Of a DNA stretch of 64,000 bases, positions 50,474 to 58,287 are shown piece by piece. Source of the DNA: Actinophytocola sp963826035 (GTDB taxonomy: Bacteria; Actinomycetota; Actinomycetes; Mycobacteriales; Pseudonocardiaceae); assembly GCA_963826035.1 (NCBI GenBank), contig CAWGVZ010000010.1:682001-746000 (forward strand), read 5' to 3'. A program made the translations under genes and the position numbers. The stretch's first letter is position 1. Every line of letters starts with the position of its first letter. The notes beneath the pieces are model-generated. The model had not been told where the DNA came from, searched no databases, and saw nothing but the letters and a program-made list of their open reading frames with translations.

Positions 50474-51706
50474 ATGGAACGCGCCCTGCTCGACGCACCG
50501 TCCACGACAGACCGTGCGGAGTCCCCGACCGGGCGTGCCCGCGTCCGGTTGATCCTGGTTCTCGGGGCCCTGATCGCTCTCGGCCCGCTGACCATCGACA
50601 TGTACCTGCCGGCCCTGCCGGCGATCGCGGACGACCTGATGACCACGTCGGCCGCCGCCCAGCTCACGCTCACCGGCACGCTGCTCGGGCTCGGCCTCGG
50701 CCAACTGGTGATCGGCCCGTTCTCCGACGCCGTCGGCCGCCGGCTCCCGCTGGTGATCGGCACGTCCGTGCACGTGGTGTCGTCGGTCCTGTGCCTGGTG
50801 GCGCCGAACGTGGCGGTGCTCGGTCTGCTCCGCGTGCTCCAGGGGGTCGGCGCGGCGGCCACCATGGTGGTCGCCATGGCCGTGGTCCGCGACCTGTTCG
50901 CCGGCCGCGCGGCGGCGACCATCCTGTCCCGGCTCATGCTGGTCATGGGGGTCGCGCCGATCCTCGCGCCGACCATCGGCGCGGCCGTTCTGCTGCAGGG
51001 GTCGTGGCGCGGGGTGTTCGCCGTGCTGGCCGTGCTCGGCGTCGCGCTGCTGCTGGTGGCGATCTTCCTGCTCCGCGAGACGCTGCCGCCCGAGCGGCGC
51101 CGGACCGGTGCGTTCCGTCCGGTGCTGCGGACCTACCGGATGCTCGTGACCGACCGGCAGTTCATGGTGCTCACGCTCGTGTCGGCGCTCGGCATGTCCG
51201 CGCTGTTCTCCTACGTGTCCGGTTCGTCGTTCGTGCTGCAGGACCACTACGGGCTGGACCAGCAGCAGTTCGCGCTGGTGTTCGGCATCGGCGCGGTCGC
51301 CCTCATCGGCGCGTCCCAGCTGAACGTGGTGCTGCTGAACCGGTACTCGCCGGAACGGATCGTGCTCTACTCGCTGGCCGGGGCCGTGCTGTCCGGCCTG
51401 GTGCTCATCGGGCTGACGCTCATCCCGCTCGGCGGCCTGCTCGGGTTCGTGATCCCGCTGTTCTTCCTGCTCGGCGCCGTCGGCTTCGTGTTGCCGAACG
51501 CCCCGGCGCTGGCGCTGTCCCGTCACGGCGAGGCGGCCGGCACGGCGGCCGCGCTGCTCGGCGCCACCCAGTTCGGGCTGGGCGCGGCGATCGCGCCGCT
51601 GGTCGGCGTCCTCGGCAACGACGGGCCGGCCATGGCGCTCACCATGACCGGTGGCGCGGCCATCGCCTGGATCGCCCTAGCTCTGGTCCGGCGCACACGC
51701 CAGTAG
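50474..51706 (+). CDS. MFS drug-efflux transporter, Bcr/CflA family
   Basis: 410 residues from ATG 50474 (GTG three bases earlier also possible). Twelve transmembrane helices. The Bcr/CflA opening LGPLTIDMYLPALPAIADDL is diagnostic; motif A GLGQLVIGPFSDAVGRRLPL lies between helices 2 and 3, and LRVLQGVGAAATMVVAMAVV is helix 4-5. Predicted proton-driven export of drugs such as bicyclomycin or chloramphenicol analogues, or of a sulfonamide. The methyltransferase follows 57 bases later. Confidence 0.92.
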   Translation: MERALLDAPSTTDRAESPTGRARVRLILVLGALIALGPLTIDMYLPALPAIADDLMTTSAAAQLTLTGTLLGLGLGQLVIGPFSDAVGRRLPLVIGTSVHVVSSVLCLVAPNVAVLGLLRVLQGVGAAATMVVAMAVVRDLFAGRAAATILSRLMLVMGVAPILAPTIGAAVLLQGSWRGVFAVLAVLGVALLLVAIFLLRETLPPERRRTGAFRPVLRTYRMLVTDRQFMVLTLVSALGMSALFSYVSGSSFVLQDHYGLDQQQFALVFGIGAVALIGASQLNVVLLNRYSPERIVLYSLAGAVLSGLVLIGLTLIPLGGLLGFVIPLFFLLGAVGFVLPNAPALALSRHGEAAGTAAALLGATQFGLGAAIAPLVGVLGNDGPAMALTMTGGAAIAWIALALVRRTRQ

Positions 51707-51763
51707 TTGCTATTTTGGCAACGATGTTTGCCGAATCAGGACTCCCTGGCGCACGGTGGAAGC

Positions 51764-52378
51764 ATGACTCGACAGATGGACGCCCAGTTCTGGGACAACC
51801 GGTACCGCGACTTCGACGACCACATGTGGAGCGGCGCGCCCAACGGCGCGCTGGTGACCGAGGTGACGGCGCTGCCGCCCGGGCGGGCGCTGGACCTCGG
51901 CTGCGGCGAGGGCGCCGACGCGCTGTGGCTCGCGGAACGCGGCTGGCAGGTCACGGCCACCGACATCTCGCAGGTGGCGCTCGACCGTGCCGCCCGCGTG
52001 ACCGGCGCCGACGCCGTGACCTGGACCAGGACGGACGTCGCCGAGAATCCGCCGGCGGCCGGCGCGTACGACCTGGTGACGGCGCAGTACTTCCCGATCC
52101 TGCGCCAGCCGGACCACACGACCATGCGCGGCGTGCTGGCGGCCGTCGCGCCGGGCGGCACGTTGCTGTTCGTCGGCCACGACCTGACCGGGCACGAGGA
52201 GCACGTGGCGCAGGCGGACTTCGACCCGACCGCGTTCTACGAGCCCGCCGACGTGGCGACCCTGCTGGACTCCCACTGGACGATCGAGGTCAACGAGATC
52301 CGACCGCGAACCAGGCCGGCCCCGCCCGGCACCGATCACGTGAACGACATCGTCCTGCGCGCTCGCCGAACGGGATAG
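51764..52378 (+). CDS. Class I SAM-dependent methyltransferase
   Basis: 204 residues from ATG 51764. Opens with FWDNRYRDFDDHMWSGAPNG, the tellurite/thiopurine methyltransferase-like entry. SAM motif I ALDLGCGEGADALWLAERGW, motif II VTATDISQVALDRA, and motif post-I DLVTAQYFPI. It is close to TehB/TPMT-type enzymes that methylate small thiols or xenobiotics. It may share an operon with the efflux gene, which would fit detoxification (inference). Confidence 0.88.
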   Translation: MTRQMDAQFWDNRYRDFDDHMWSGAPNGALVTEVTALPPGRALDLGCGEGADALWLAERGWQVTATDISQVALDRAARVTGADAVTWTRTDVAENPPAAGAYDLVTAQYFPILRQPDHTTMRGVLAAVAPGGTLLFVGHDLTGHEEHVAQADFDPTAFYEPADVATLLDSHWTIEVNEIRPRTRPAPPGTDHVNDIVLRARRTG

Positions 52379-52397
52379 CCAGCCCACTACCACACGA

Positions 52398-52460
52398 CAC
52401 CGACAATTATGGTCCAGGGACCCCTGGCATTAAGCGTAGTCTGCGGCACCGACAATTCCG
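52398..52460. repeat. Dispersed repeat (TTGTCGGTGC motif), copy 2
   Basis: CACCGACAATTATGGTCCAG, then GGGACCCCTGGCATTAAGCG, then a second CACCGACAATT. It matches the segment at 13775-13838 in order and content. Its right part, GCGTAGTC-n-GCGGCACCGACAA, is the approximate reverse complement of the left border of composite element copy 2 directly downstream. Confidence 0.6.
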
Positions 52461-52625
52461 GTGACGAACCATGGCGGGTGGGGACAACTGGTTCTTTGTC
52501 GGTACTCGGGACTACGCGAGGTCCCATTTGTGGATATGGCTTTGACCTGTAGGTGCCCGGCAGGTGCGGGGTTTCGCGTGGTGGTGGGTACCTTCTCGGC
52601 CCGAGGATCGCGCCGTTCTCAGCCC

Positions 52626-52709
52626 GCGAGATCGCGGTTGCGGCACGCGAGATCGCGGTTCTCGCACGTGAGTTCGCGGTTGCGGCACGCGAGTTCGCGG
52701 TTGCGGTGG
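52626..52709 (+). repeat. 21-bp direct array, four units (TTGCGG version)
   Basis: Units GCGAGATCGCGGTTGCGG-CAC and GCGAGTTCGCGGTTGCGG-variants, exact 21-base steps at 52626, 52647, 52668 and 52689. The TTGCGG version occurs in copy 1 only in the inverted array, which shows that the interior is reversed. Confidence 0.88.
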
Positions 52710-52801
52710 TGTGCGGTTGTCGTTCTCGACTGTTGTGCGCCCAAGGGTGGAGCTACTGACTCAGCGCCACGACGGTGACCAAGCCTGCCGCCAGACCCCG
52801 G

Positions 52802-52885
52802 CCAACCGCGATCTCGCCTACGGGAACCGCGAACTCGCGCGCGGGAACCGCGATCTCACCTTCGGGAACCGCGATCTCGTGCGCA
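52802..52885 (-). repeat. 21-bp inverted array, four units (TTCCCG version)
   Basis: Units CCAACCGCGATCTCGCC, GGAACCGCGAACTCGCG, GGAACCGCGATCTCACC and GGAACCGCGATCTCGTG at exact 21-base steps. Read on the minus strand they carry GGTTCCCG, the version found in the direct array of copy 1. Confidence 0.88.
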
Positions 52886-53036
52886 GGACGTTGACGCGCA
52901 GCGACACCAGTACCCGGACGACCCAGACAGGCAGCCGCGCAACGAAGGCAGGACACCCAGGGGCCCAGCCAGGTTCCTGACCAAGAAGGACGACAAACCC
53001 CGCAGGTCAAACGATGACATCAAAATGACGGCTTGC

Positions 53037-54251
53037 CTACGCTGGAGATCGGGGGGCCATGGCCGGCTGTCGATCGTGGTGGTCCGGAAAGGCGGCCTGT
53101 GCGGCGACGCGCGCGGGCGCCGTGAGCACCACGGGCGACGGCTTCCTGACGACACTCCACACGAGGAACGCCAGCCCCACCAACAGATAGCTGTTCCCGA
53201 TCACGTGCTGCCACCACGTCCAGGCGAACTCCCGGTCGTCCGCGTGCGGCAGGAACCGTTGCCCGGCGGCGAACACCACGACCAGCGCCGCGAGCAGCAC
53301 GGCCTGCCGGCGGTTGCTGGTCTGTGCCACCCGCACCCCGGCGACCACCACGGCCGGCACGATCCACACCCAGTGGTGCGACCACGACACGGGCGACACC
53401 AGCAGCCCCGCGGCCACCACCACCAGCAGCGCGACCACCCGGTCCCCCGTCCGTCGCGTGCCGAACCAGGCGAGCGTCAGCACGGCGGCGACCAGCACCA
53501 GCCAGCAGACCTGCATCACGGCCGGGTCGAGGTCGAACCGGATGAGTGCCGCGCGCAGCGACTGGTTGGTGGCGAACGCGGCGCCACCGACCCGGTCCGC
53601 GTCGAACAGGGCGGTCGTCCAGTACCGGATGCTGTCGGTCGGTGCCAGGAGCAGGCCGAGCGCGGTGACCCCGGCGAACGTGGCGGCGGCCGTGCCGACC
53701 GGTGCGTACCGGCGCCGGGCGAGGAAGAACAACACGAAGATCGCCGGGGTCAGCTTCACGGCGGCCGCGAGCCCGATCAGCATCCCGCGCGGGTACCGGG
53801 TTCTCGGGGCCAGGCAGTCGAAGGCCACGAGGCCCATGAGGACGAGGTTGACCTGGCCGAGCGTCAGCGTGTCACGCACGGGTTCGAGCGCGAGCCCCAG
53901 CACGACGGCCGCCGCGGCGAACGCCATCCGCCGCTGTGCGGGCGCCACGAGCATGGTGGTCAGCGACAGCGCCAGCAGTCCTACCAGCGACAGCACGGCG
54001 ATCGCCGCCGCCCACGGCAGCACGCCGAGGACGCTGAAGAACACGGCCGACACCGGTGGGTAGGTGAACGGCAGCCGGTACGGGAACTCCGTCGTGTACA
54101 ACGGGATTCCGTCGAGCCAGGCGTTCCCGCCGACGCGGTAGACCATCAGGTCCGGCAGCATGCCGGGGATCAGTGCACCGACAAGGACCACGAGGAGTGT
54201 CGTCCCCGATAAGCACGCGGCCCAGACAAGGACCATCCGACGCGACGCCAT
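53037..54251 (-). CDS. GT87-type (DUF2029) polyprenol-dependent mannosyltransferase, membrane protein
   Basis: 404 residues, about ten transmembrane helices. GT-C features: the extracytoplasmic PDLMVYRVGGNAWLDGIPLY loop with Asp (catalytic in GT87), FPYRLPFTYPPVSAVFF, TLGQVNLVLMGLVAFD, GLAAAVKLTPAIFVLFFLA, and SPVSWSHHWVW. Such enzymes add mannose to phosphatidylinositol mannosides and related glycolipids. The last ~12 residues (RQPAMAPRSPA) and the stop are encoded by the right border of composite element copy 2. Confidence 0.9.
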   Translation of the reverse strand: MASRRMVLVWAACLSGTTLLVVLVGALIPGMLPDLMVYRVGGNAWLDGIPLYTTEFPYRLPFTYPPVSAVFFSVLGVLPWAAAIAVLSLVGLLALSLTTMLVAPAQRRMAFAAAAVVLGLALEPVRDTLTLGQVNLVLMGLVAFDCLAPRTRYPRGMLIGLAAAVKLTPAIFVLFFLARRRYAPVGTAAATFAGVTALGLLLAPTDSIRYWTTALFDADRVGGAAFATNQSLRAALIRFDLDPAVMQVCWLVLVAAVLTLAWFGTRRTGDRVVALLVVVAAGLLVSPVSWSHHWVWIVPAVVVAGVRVAQTSNRRQAVLLAALVVVFAAGQRFLPHADDREFAWTWWQHVIGNSYLLVGLAFLVWSVVRKPSPVVLTAPARVAAQAAFPDHHDRQPAMAPRSPA

Positions 54252-54308
54252 TCCGCTGCCCTTCGATAGTTCCCCCAGGGCAGGACGGAGCCGCCCCCAA
54301 TACTGCCG

Positions 54309-54857
54309 CTACAGGCGGCCGCCGTTCGCGCGCGCCCTGCGTGCCGTCTCGGCGACGCGGGCAGCGGAATGGTCGAGCCAGCGTACTTCCGCCTCCGCAC
54401 GGAAGACCATCTGGTCGATGACGATCAGCCACGCGTCGTCACCCGACTCGTCGGCCGTCGCCTTCAGCCTGGTCAGCTCACGCAGTGTCTGGAGCGTGGC
54501 CGCCCGCTGCACCTCGAGCACGGCCGCCACGTCGAGGCCCGGCGTGTGCAGGGCCAACGCGATCTTGACGGCCAACTCGTCCCGTGGCCGGTCGGACGGC
54601 ACGATCGGCGTGGTGTACCAGCGATCCAGTTCGGCCCGCCCAGCGTCGGTCAACCGGTAGACGATCTTTCCGGGCTCGTCGGCCTGGTCGACCACCTTGA
54701 CCAACCCGTCCCGCTCGAGCCGCGCGAGGGTGGTGTAGACCTGCCCGATGTTGAGCGGCCAGGTCGCGCCGACCGACCGTTCGAACTCGGCCCGCAACTG
54801 GTACCCGTGCATGTCCTCCCGCTCGAGCAGAGTGAGCAGACCGCACCGGACCGACAT
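54309..54857 (-). CDS. PadR family transcriptional regulator
   Basis: 182 residues from ATG 54857 (MSVRCGLLTLLEREDMHGYQ); a second in-frame ATG at 54887 would add ten residues. The winged-helix N-terminus contains GYQLRAEFERSVGATWPLNI and GQVYTTLARLERDGLVK, the PadR DNA-binding pattern. The C-terminal helical part is Vir-type (LDRWYTTPIVPSDRPRDEL). Both possible starts lie in a 32-bp palindrome, so it probably represses itself. The GT87 start is 58 bases downstream of its stop. Confidence 0.9.
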   Translation of the reverse strand: MSVRCGLLTLLEREDMHGYQLRAEFERSVGATWPLNIGQVYTTLARLERDGLVKVVDQADEPGKIVYRLTDAGRAELDRWYTTPIVPSDRPRDELAVKIALALHTPGLDVAAVLEVQRAATLQTLRELTRLKATADESGDDAWLIVIDQMVFRAEAEVRWLDHSAARVAETARRARANGGRL

Positions 54858-54887
54858 GGATACCGAGTATGCATACTCAGTATCCAT
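54856..54887. promoter_or_regulatory. 32-bp palindromic operator at the padR start
   Basis: ATGGATACCGAGTATG (54856-54871) is followed directly by its reverse complement with one mismatch, CATACTCAGTATCCAT (54872-54887). Each arm ends in an ATG for the minus strand reading. It resembles PadR operators (ATAC/GTAT-containing dyads) and is the likely binding site for the adjacent regulator. Confidence 0.65.
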
Positions 54888-54955
54888 ACGACAAGGGGCA
54901 GATCCAGATCCGGACGTGGTGGACACGCCCCGGCCCGAACTCCACAAACGCGGAC

Positions 54956-55335
54956 ATGTCACAGGTCGCCGACACCGGCCGGTTGGTGGTGGACTCGTCC
55001 GCCAGCACAGGTTCCGCACCGGCGGACGACGGGCCGACGATCGAGGTCGCCGGCCGGTCCCATGCGGCCACCTGGCGCACCTGGACGATCGACCTGCCCC
55101 TGGCCACTACCAGGTCCGCATCAGCACCGGGCGCCTCGAGCCCGCGGACCTGGTGGCCACCGTGCACGCCGGCCAGGAAACCACGATCCATTACCGGGCG
55201 ACGGACGACGCCGTCGAACTCCGTCACACCCCGAAGCCCGCCCGGTCCGACATCAAGATCTACCTCAACATGGCATTCGGCGCGACCATCATCGTGATCC
55301 TGTTGGTCGTGCTGGTGTTGGACATCATGGGCTGA
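54956..55335 (+). pseudogene. Broken small single-pass membrane protein gene (paralogue 1)
   Basis: From ATG 54956 the frame gives VADTGRLVVDSSASTGSAPA, then IEVAGRSHAATWRTWTIDLP, after which the sensible sequence continues in another frame: PGHYQVRISTGRLEPADLVA, TVHAGQETTIHYRATDD, and a C-terminal transmembrane helix (GATIIVILLVVLVLDIMG). One missing C in the run at 55097-55100 explains the shift. The next gene is a similar, also broken, paralogue. No family recognised. Confidence 0.6.
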
Positions 55336-55353
55336 CCCGCCAGAATCGCTGCC

Positions 55354-55618
55354 GTGACACAGGGACGGTTGATGGTGGACTCGACCGCCAGCACGGGCGC
55401 CGCGCTCGCCGAGCCAGGGCCGACGGTCGAGGTGGCCGGTCGGTCCGAGGTGGCCAAACTGGCGTACGTGGACGATCGACCTTCCGCCGGGCCACTACCC
55501 GGTACGGGTCAGCACGCACGGCCTCGGCTCCACCGAGATCATCGCCACCGTGCACCCGGGCCAGGTCACCACCATCTACTACCAGGCACCGGGCAAGCCG
55601 CTGGTCGCCGCGACATGA
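55354..55618 (+). pseudogene. Broken small protein gene (paralogue 2)
   Basis: GTG 55354 opens TQGRLMVDSTASTGAALAEP and VEVAGRSEVAK, matching paralogue 1. The homologous sequence then continues one base off as WRTWTIDLPPGHYPVRVSTH, TEIIATVHPGQVTTIYYQAP and ends KPLVAAT at 55618. One extra A in the run at 55456-55458 explains it. It lacks the transmembrane helix of paralogue 1. Its stop overlaps the next ATG by ATGA, so the set was once an operon. Confidence 0.6.
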
Positions 55619-56333
55619 GCCTTCCCCGGATAGCGCTCGCACAGATGGCACCGGCCACCATGGACCTTCTGGAGAACGCGGTTCGGGCGGCCGCGGGTCG
55701 CGGTGCCGGTCTCGTGGCGTTTCCGGAGCTGTGCACGACGCCGTACTTCTGCGCCGGCCGGGGCGTCGGCGGGAGGTTCGAGAGGATCCCGGAAGGTCCC
55801 ACGACATCCCGGATGTGCGAGCTCGCCGGCGAACTCGGAGTCGTGCTCGTCGTGCCACTCGCCGAATGTGACGCGGCTGGGCACCGGTACAACAGCGCTG
55901 TCGTACTCGACGCCGACGGCACGGTGGCGGGCACCTACCGCAAGCGACACCTGCCGCAGTGCCCTGGCAGCTGGGAGCGGGACTACTTCCGTTCCGGCAC
56001 CGGGCCGCGGGTCTTCGCCACCGCCGCCGGCCGGATCGGAGTGGCCATCTGCTGAGACCGGTACTTCCCGGACACGTGGCAGGCACTCGGACGGGAGCGG
56101 GCCCAGCTCGCCGTGGTACCGATAGCGTCCACAACAGACGCCGAACACCGGCGGGCCACGCTCGTGCCGCCCGCGGTCGCGTTCCTGCACACCATGTTCG
56201 TCGTCACGGTCAACCGGGGGGGACCCACCACACTCCGGCGGGTCCTATGTGGCCGGTCCGCCGGAGACATGCTGGCCCGTTCGGCACCGGGCAGGAGGAA
56301 ATCGTGATTCGCGACTTGGAGGGGTCATGTTGA
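55615..56333 (+). pseudogene. Broken carbon-nitrogen hydrolase (nitrilase superfamily) gene
   Basis: ATG 55615 gives MSLPRIALAQMAPATMDLLE with the catalytic Glu in VAFPELCTTPYFC and the Lys in AGTYRKRHLPQ. At the active-site region the reading is GRIGVAIC followed by TGA (56053-56055), where the family has Cys-x-Asp-Arg. In-frame continuation gives DRYFPDTWQALGRERAQLAV. Two further frame changes near 56215 and 56265 are needed to reach the proper ending GTGQEEIVIRDLEGSC at 56333. It is a nonsense mutation plus frameshifts, so almost surely a real pseudogene. Confidence 0.8.
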
Positions 56334-57964
56334 GGATCGACGTGCCCGCGCGGGACGGCACCGTACTGCGCGGGTTGCACTACCGACCGGATGTCTCGCC
56401 GGCGCCGACGGTGCTGTCGCTCACCCCGTACGGTGCGGGCCGGTTTCACCCGGAAGGCAGGCTGTTCGCGGCGCGCGGGTTTCACTTCGTCAGCCTGGAT
56501 GTGCGCGGCCGAGGCGATTCCGACGGGCTGTTCGTTCCGTTCGCCGGCGACGGCGCCGACGGGCACGACGCGGTGGAATGGCTGAGCGGGCAGCCGTGGA
56601 GCGATGGCGACGTCGTTCTGAACGGCGGTTCCTACGGCGGCTTCGTGCAATGGGCGATCGCCGCGACCCGACCCGCGCACCTCCGCGCGATCGCGCCCGC
56701 CGCCTCCGTCTATCCCGGTGTGGACTTTCCCATGGTGCGCAACATCCCCACCCAGTACGCGATTCGGTGGCTGACCCTGACCGACGGTCACCGCATGAAC
56801 GACGGCCCGCACGACGACGATGAGCTGTGGCGTGCCGCCGGCCGTGAGCTGATCACCGGCAACCACCCCTACCGCGACCTCGATCTGCTCACGGTCGGGC
56901 GTCGCCACCCCGTCTTCCAGGAATGGCTCGATCACCCGGAACTCGACGACTACTGGGCCGGACTCGTGCCGAGCCCCGCGCAGTACCGCGAGATCACCGT
57001 GCCGGTCCTCACCATCACCGGCCAGTACGACGACGACCAACTCGGCGCCCTGCGTTACCACGACGAGCACCTCGCCGCCGTGTCGCCGAAGGTCGCCAGC
57101 CGCCATCACGTGGTCATCGGGCCGTGGGACCACGCTGCCACCCGGACCGGTGACCGGTCGTTCGGCGGCCTCACGTTCGCGCGGGAAAGCGCGATCGACC
57201 TGCCGGCCCTGCACGCCGACTGGTACGACTGGGTCCTCGGCAGAGCGGATCGGCCGGACTTCCTCTCCCGGCGCGTCGCGTACTTCCACACCGGCGAGAA
57301 CCGCTGGCGTTCCGCGGATACCGTCCCAAATGGACGGCCGATGCGGCTTTATCCGGATGCGAGTGGCGCACTTACCGACACGCCCGCACGATTCTCCGAG
57401 GACCTGGCCGTCGATCCGCCACGGGTGGCCACGGCTGAGGGCGAGCGGCCGCCGGCGGCCAGCCCGTTCACTGTCCAGTGGCCACCGCGCGGTACCGCGC
57501 TGGTGCACGTCAGTGCGCCACGGCCGGACCCGGTGGACATCTCCGGCCGGTTCCGCGCGGACCTCACGCTGTCGACCGACCTGCCGGACTTCGACCTGCT
57601 CGCCGCCGTGTATCTGCTGCGCGGCAACGACTCGGCCACCCTGCTCGGCGACACGGTCCTTCGTGCCCGATACCACGCGTCACTGACGCATTCGTCACCA
57701 TGGCCGCGCGGTCAGGCCGTGACGGTGGCACTGACCGACTTCCCGTTCGTCTCGCTCCGCACCGAGCCGCAGGACCGCATCGCGCTGGTGATCAGCCAAC
57801 CGCATCGCCGCTACCAAACCAACTACAACACCGGGCGCATCCCCGCCGACGACACCGCATCAGTGGCGACCACGGGAACCGTCACCCTCGAACACCCATC
57901 GTCCCTCACGGTTCCACTCGCCGAGCGGGTCCGTTCGGGCCGGCGATCGCGCCGAGTTGGGTGA
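56327..57964 (+). CDS. CocE/NonD-family hydrolase (X-Pro dipeptidyl-peptidase S15-like)
   Basis: 545 residues from ATG 56327 with GGAGGGG upstream; it overlaps the end of the nitrilase remnant. N-terminal alpha/beta hydrolase: VPARDGTVLRGLHYRPD, LDVRGRGDSDGLF, nucleophile Ser in LNGGSYGGFVQW, catalytic Asp in ITGQYDDDQLG, His in VIGPWDHAAT. The C-terminal jelly-roll PepX_C domain begins near RMRLYPDASGA equivalents and includes LTLSTDLPDFDLLAAVYL. Predicted esterase or acylase for bulky acyl or peptide substrates; no signal peptide. This gene alone in its row is intact. Confidence 0.9.
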   Translation: MLRIDVPARDGTVLRGLHYRPDVSPAPTVLSLTPYGAGRFHPEGRLFAARGFHFVSLDVRGRGDSDGLFVPFAGDGADGHDAVEWLSGQPWSDGDVVLNGGSYGGFVQWAIAATRPAHLRAIAPAASVYPGVDFPMVRNIPTQYAIRWLTLTDGHRMNDGPHDDDELWRAAGRELITGNHPYRDLDLLTVGRRHPVFQEWLDHPELDDYWAGLVPSPAQYREITVPVLTITGQYDDDQLGALRYHDEHLAAVSPKVASRHHVVIGPWDHAATRTGDRSFGGLTFARESAIDLPALHADWYDWVLGRADRPDFLSRRVAYFHTGENRWRSADTVPNGRPMRLYPDASGALTDTPARFSEDLAVDPPRVATAEGERPPAASPFTVQWPPRGTALVHVSAPRPDPVDISGRFRADLTLSTDLPDFDLLAAVYLLRGNDSATLLGDTVLRARYHASLTHSSPWPRGQAVTVALTDFPFVSLRTEPQDRIALVISQPHRRYQTNYNTGRIPADDTASVATTGTVTLEHPSSLTVPLAERVRSGRRSRRVG

Positions 57965-58230
57965 GGCCGTCCAGAATGTCAGGTCTCGAAGCCGGGCATC
58001 GGGCAAGGTGTTCACCGTGGGGACCCCTATGGCCGTCGCGACGGCGTTGCGCCGCCTACGCGCTGGTCAACCAGGCCCTCGCCATCGGCTCGGACTGCAC
58101 CCGACGGACCTGCAGTGCGTGAGCCTGCTCGACTCGAACCCCGAGCCGCTGGCCACCGGCGAGATCGCGAAGCTGCTCGGCCTGACCTCGGGTTCCGCGA
58201 CTCGTGCGCGGCCATCCGCCAGGACCACGC
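57957..58230 (+). pseudogene. MarR-family regulator remnant
   Basis: One frame reads AAYALVNQALA (around 58046-58080) and the neighbouring frame continues HRLGLHPTDLQCVSLLDS and LATGEIAKLLGLTSGSATR, the core of a MarR winged helix-turn-helix. After about 58215 the similarity ends, and the expected wing and C-terminal helices are missing. So the gene has at least one frameshift and a lost end. The rest of this 323-bp gap up to 58287 shows nothing else recognisable. Confidence 0.65.
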
Positions 58231-58287
58231 ACGCAAACCCACTCTCATCGACCGCCTCAACCGGGCAAATCTGTCCTGGTGGCGATC

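Larger units (their letters stand above)
52491..53072. repeat. Composite intergenic element, copy 2 (interior inverted relative to copy 1)
   Basis: Outer left border TTCTTTGTCGGTACTCGGG, outer right border TACGCTGG, then GGGGGGCC, both in the same orientation as copy 1 (32624-33141). The interior (52518-53034) starts with end B (GAGGTCCCATTTG, TTTGACCTGT at 52541). It then has the TTGCGG-type direct array, the centre CTACTGACTCAG (reverse complement of copy 1), the TTCCCG-type inverted array, and end A (GCAGGTCAAACGATGACATC at 53002, AAATGACGGCTT). It lies between convergent methyltransferase and GT87 genes. Confidence 0.85.
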
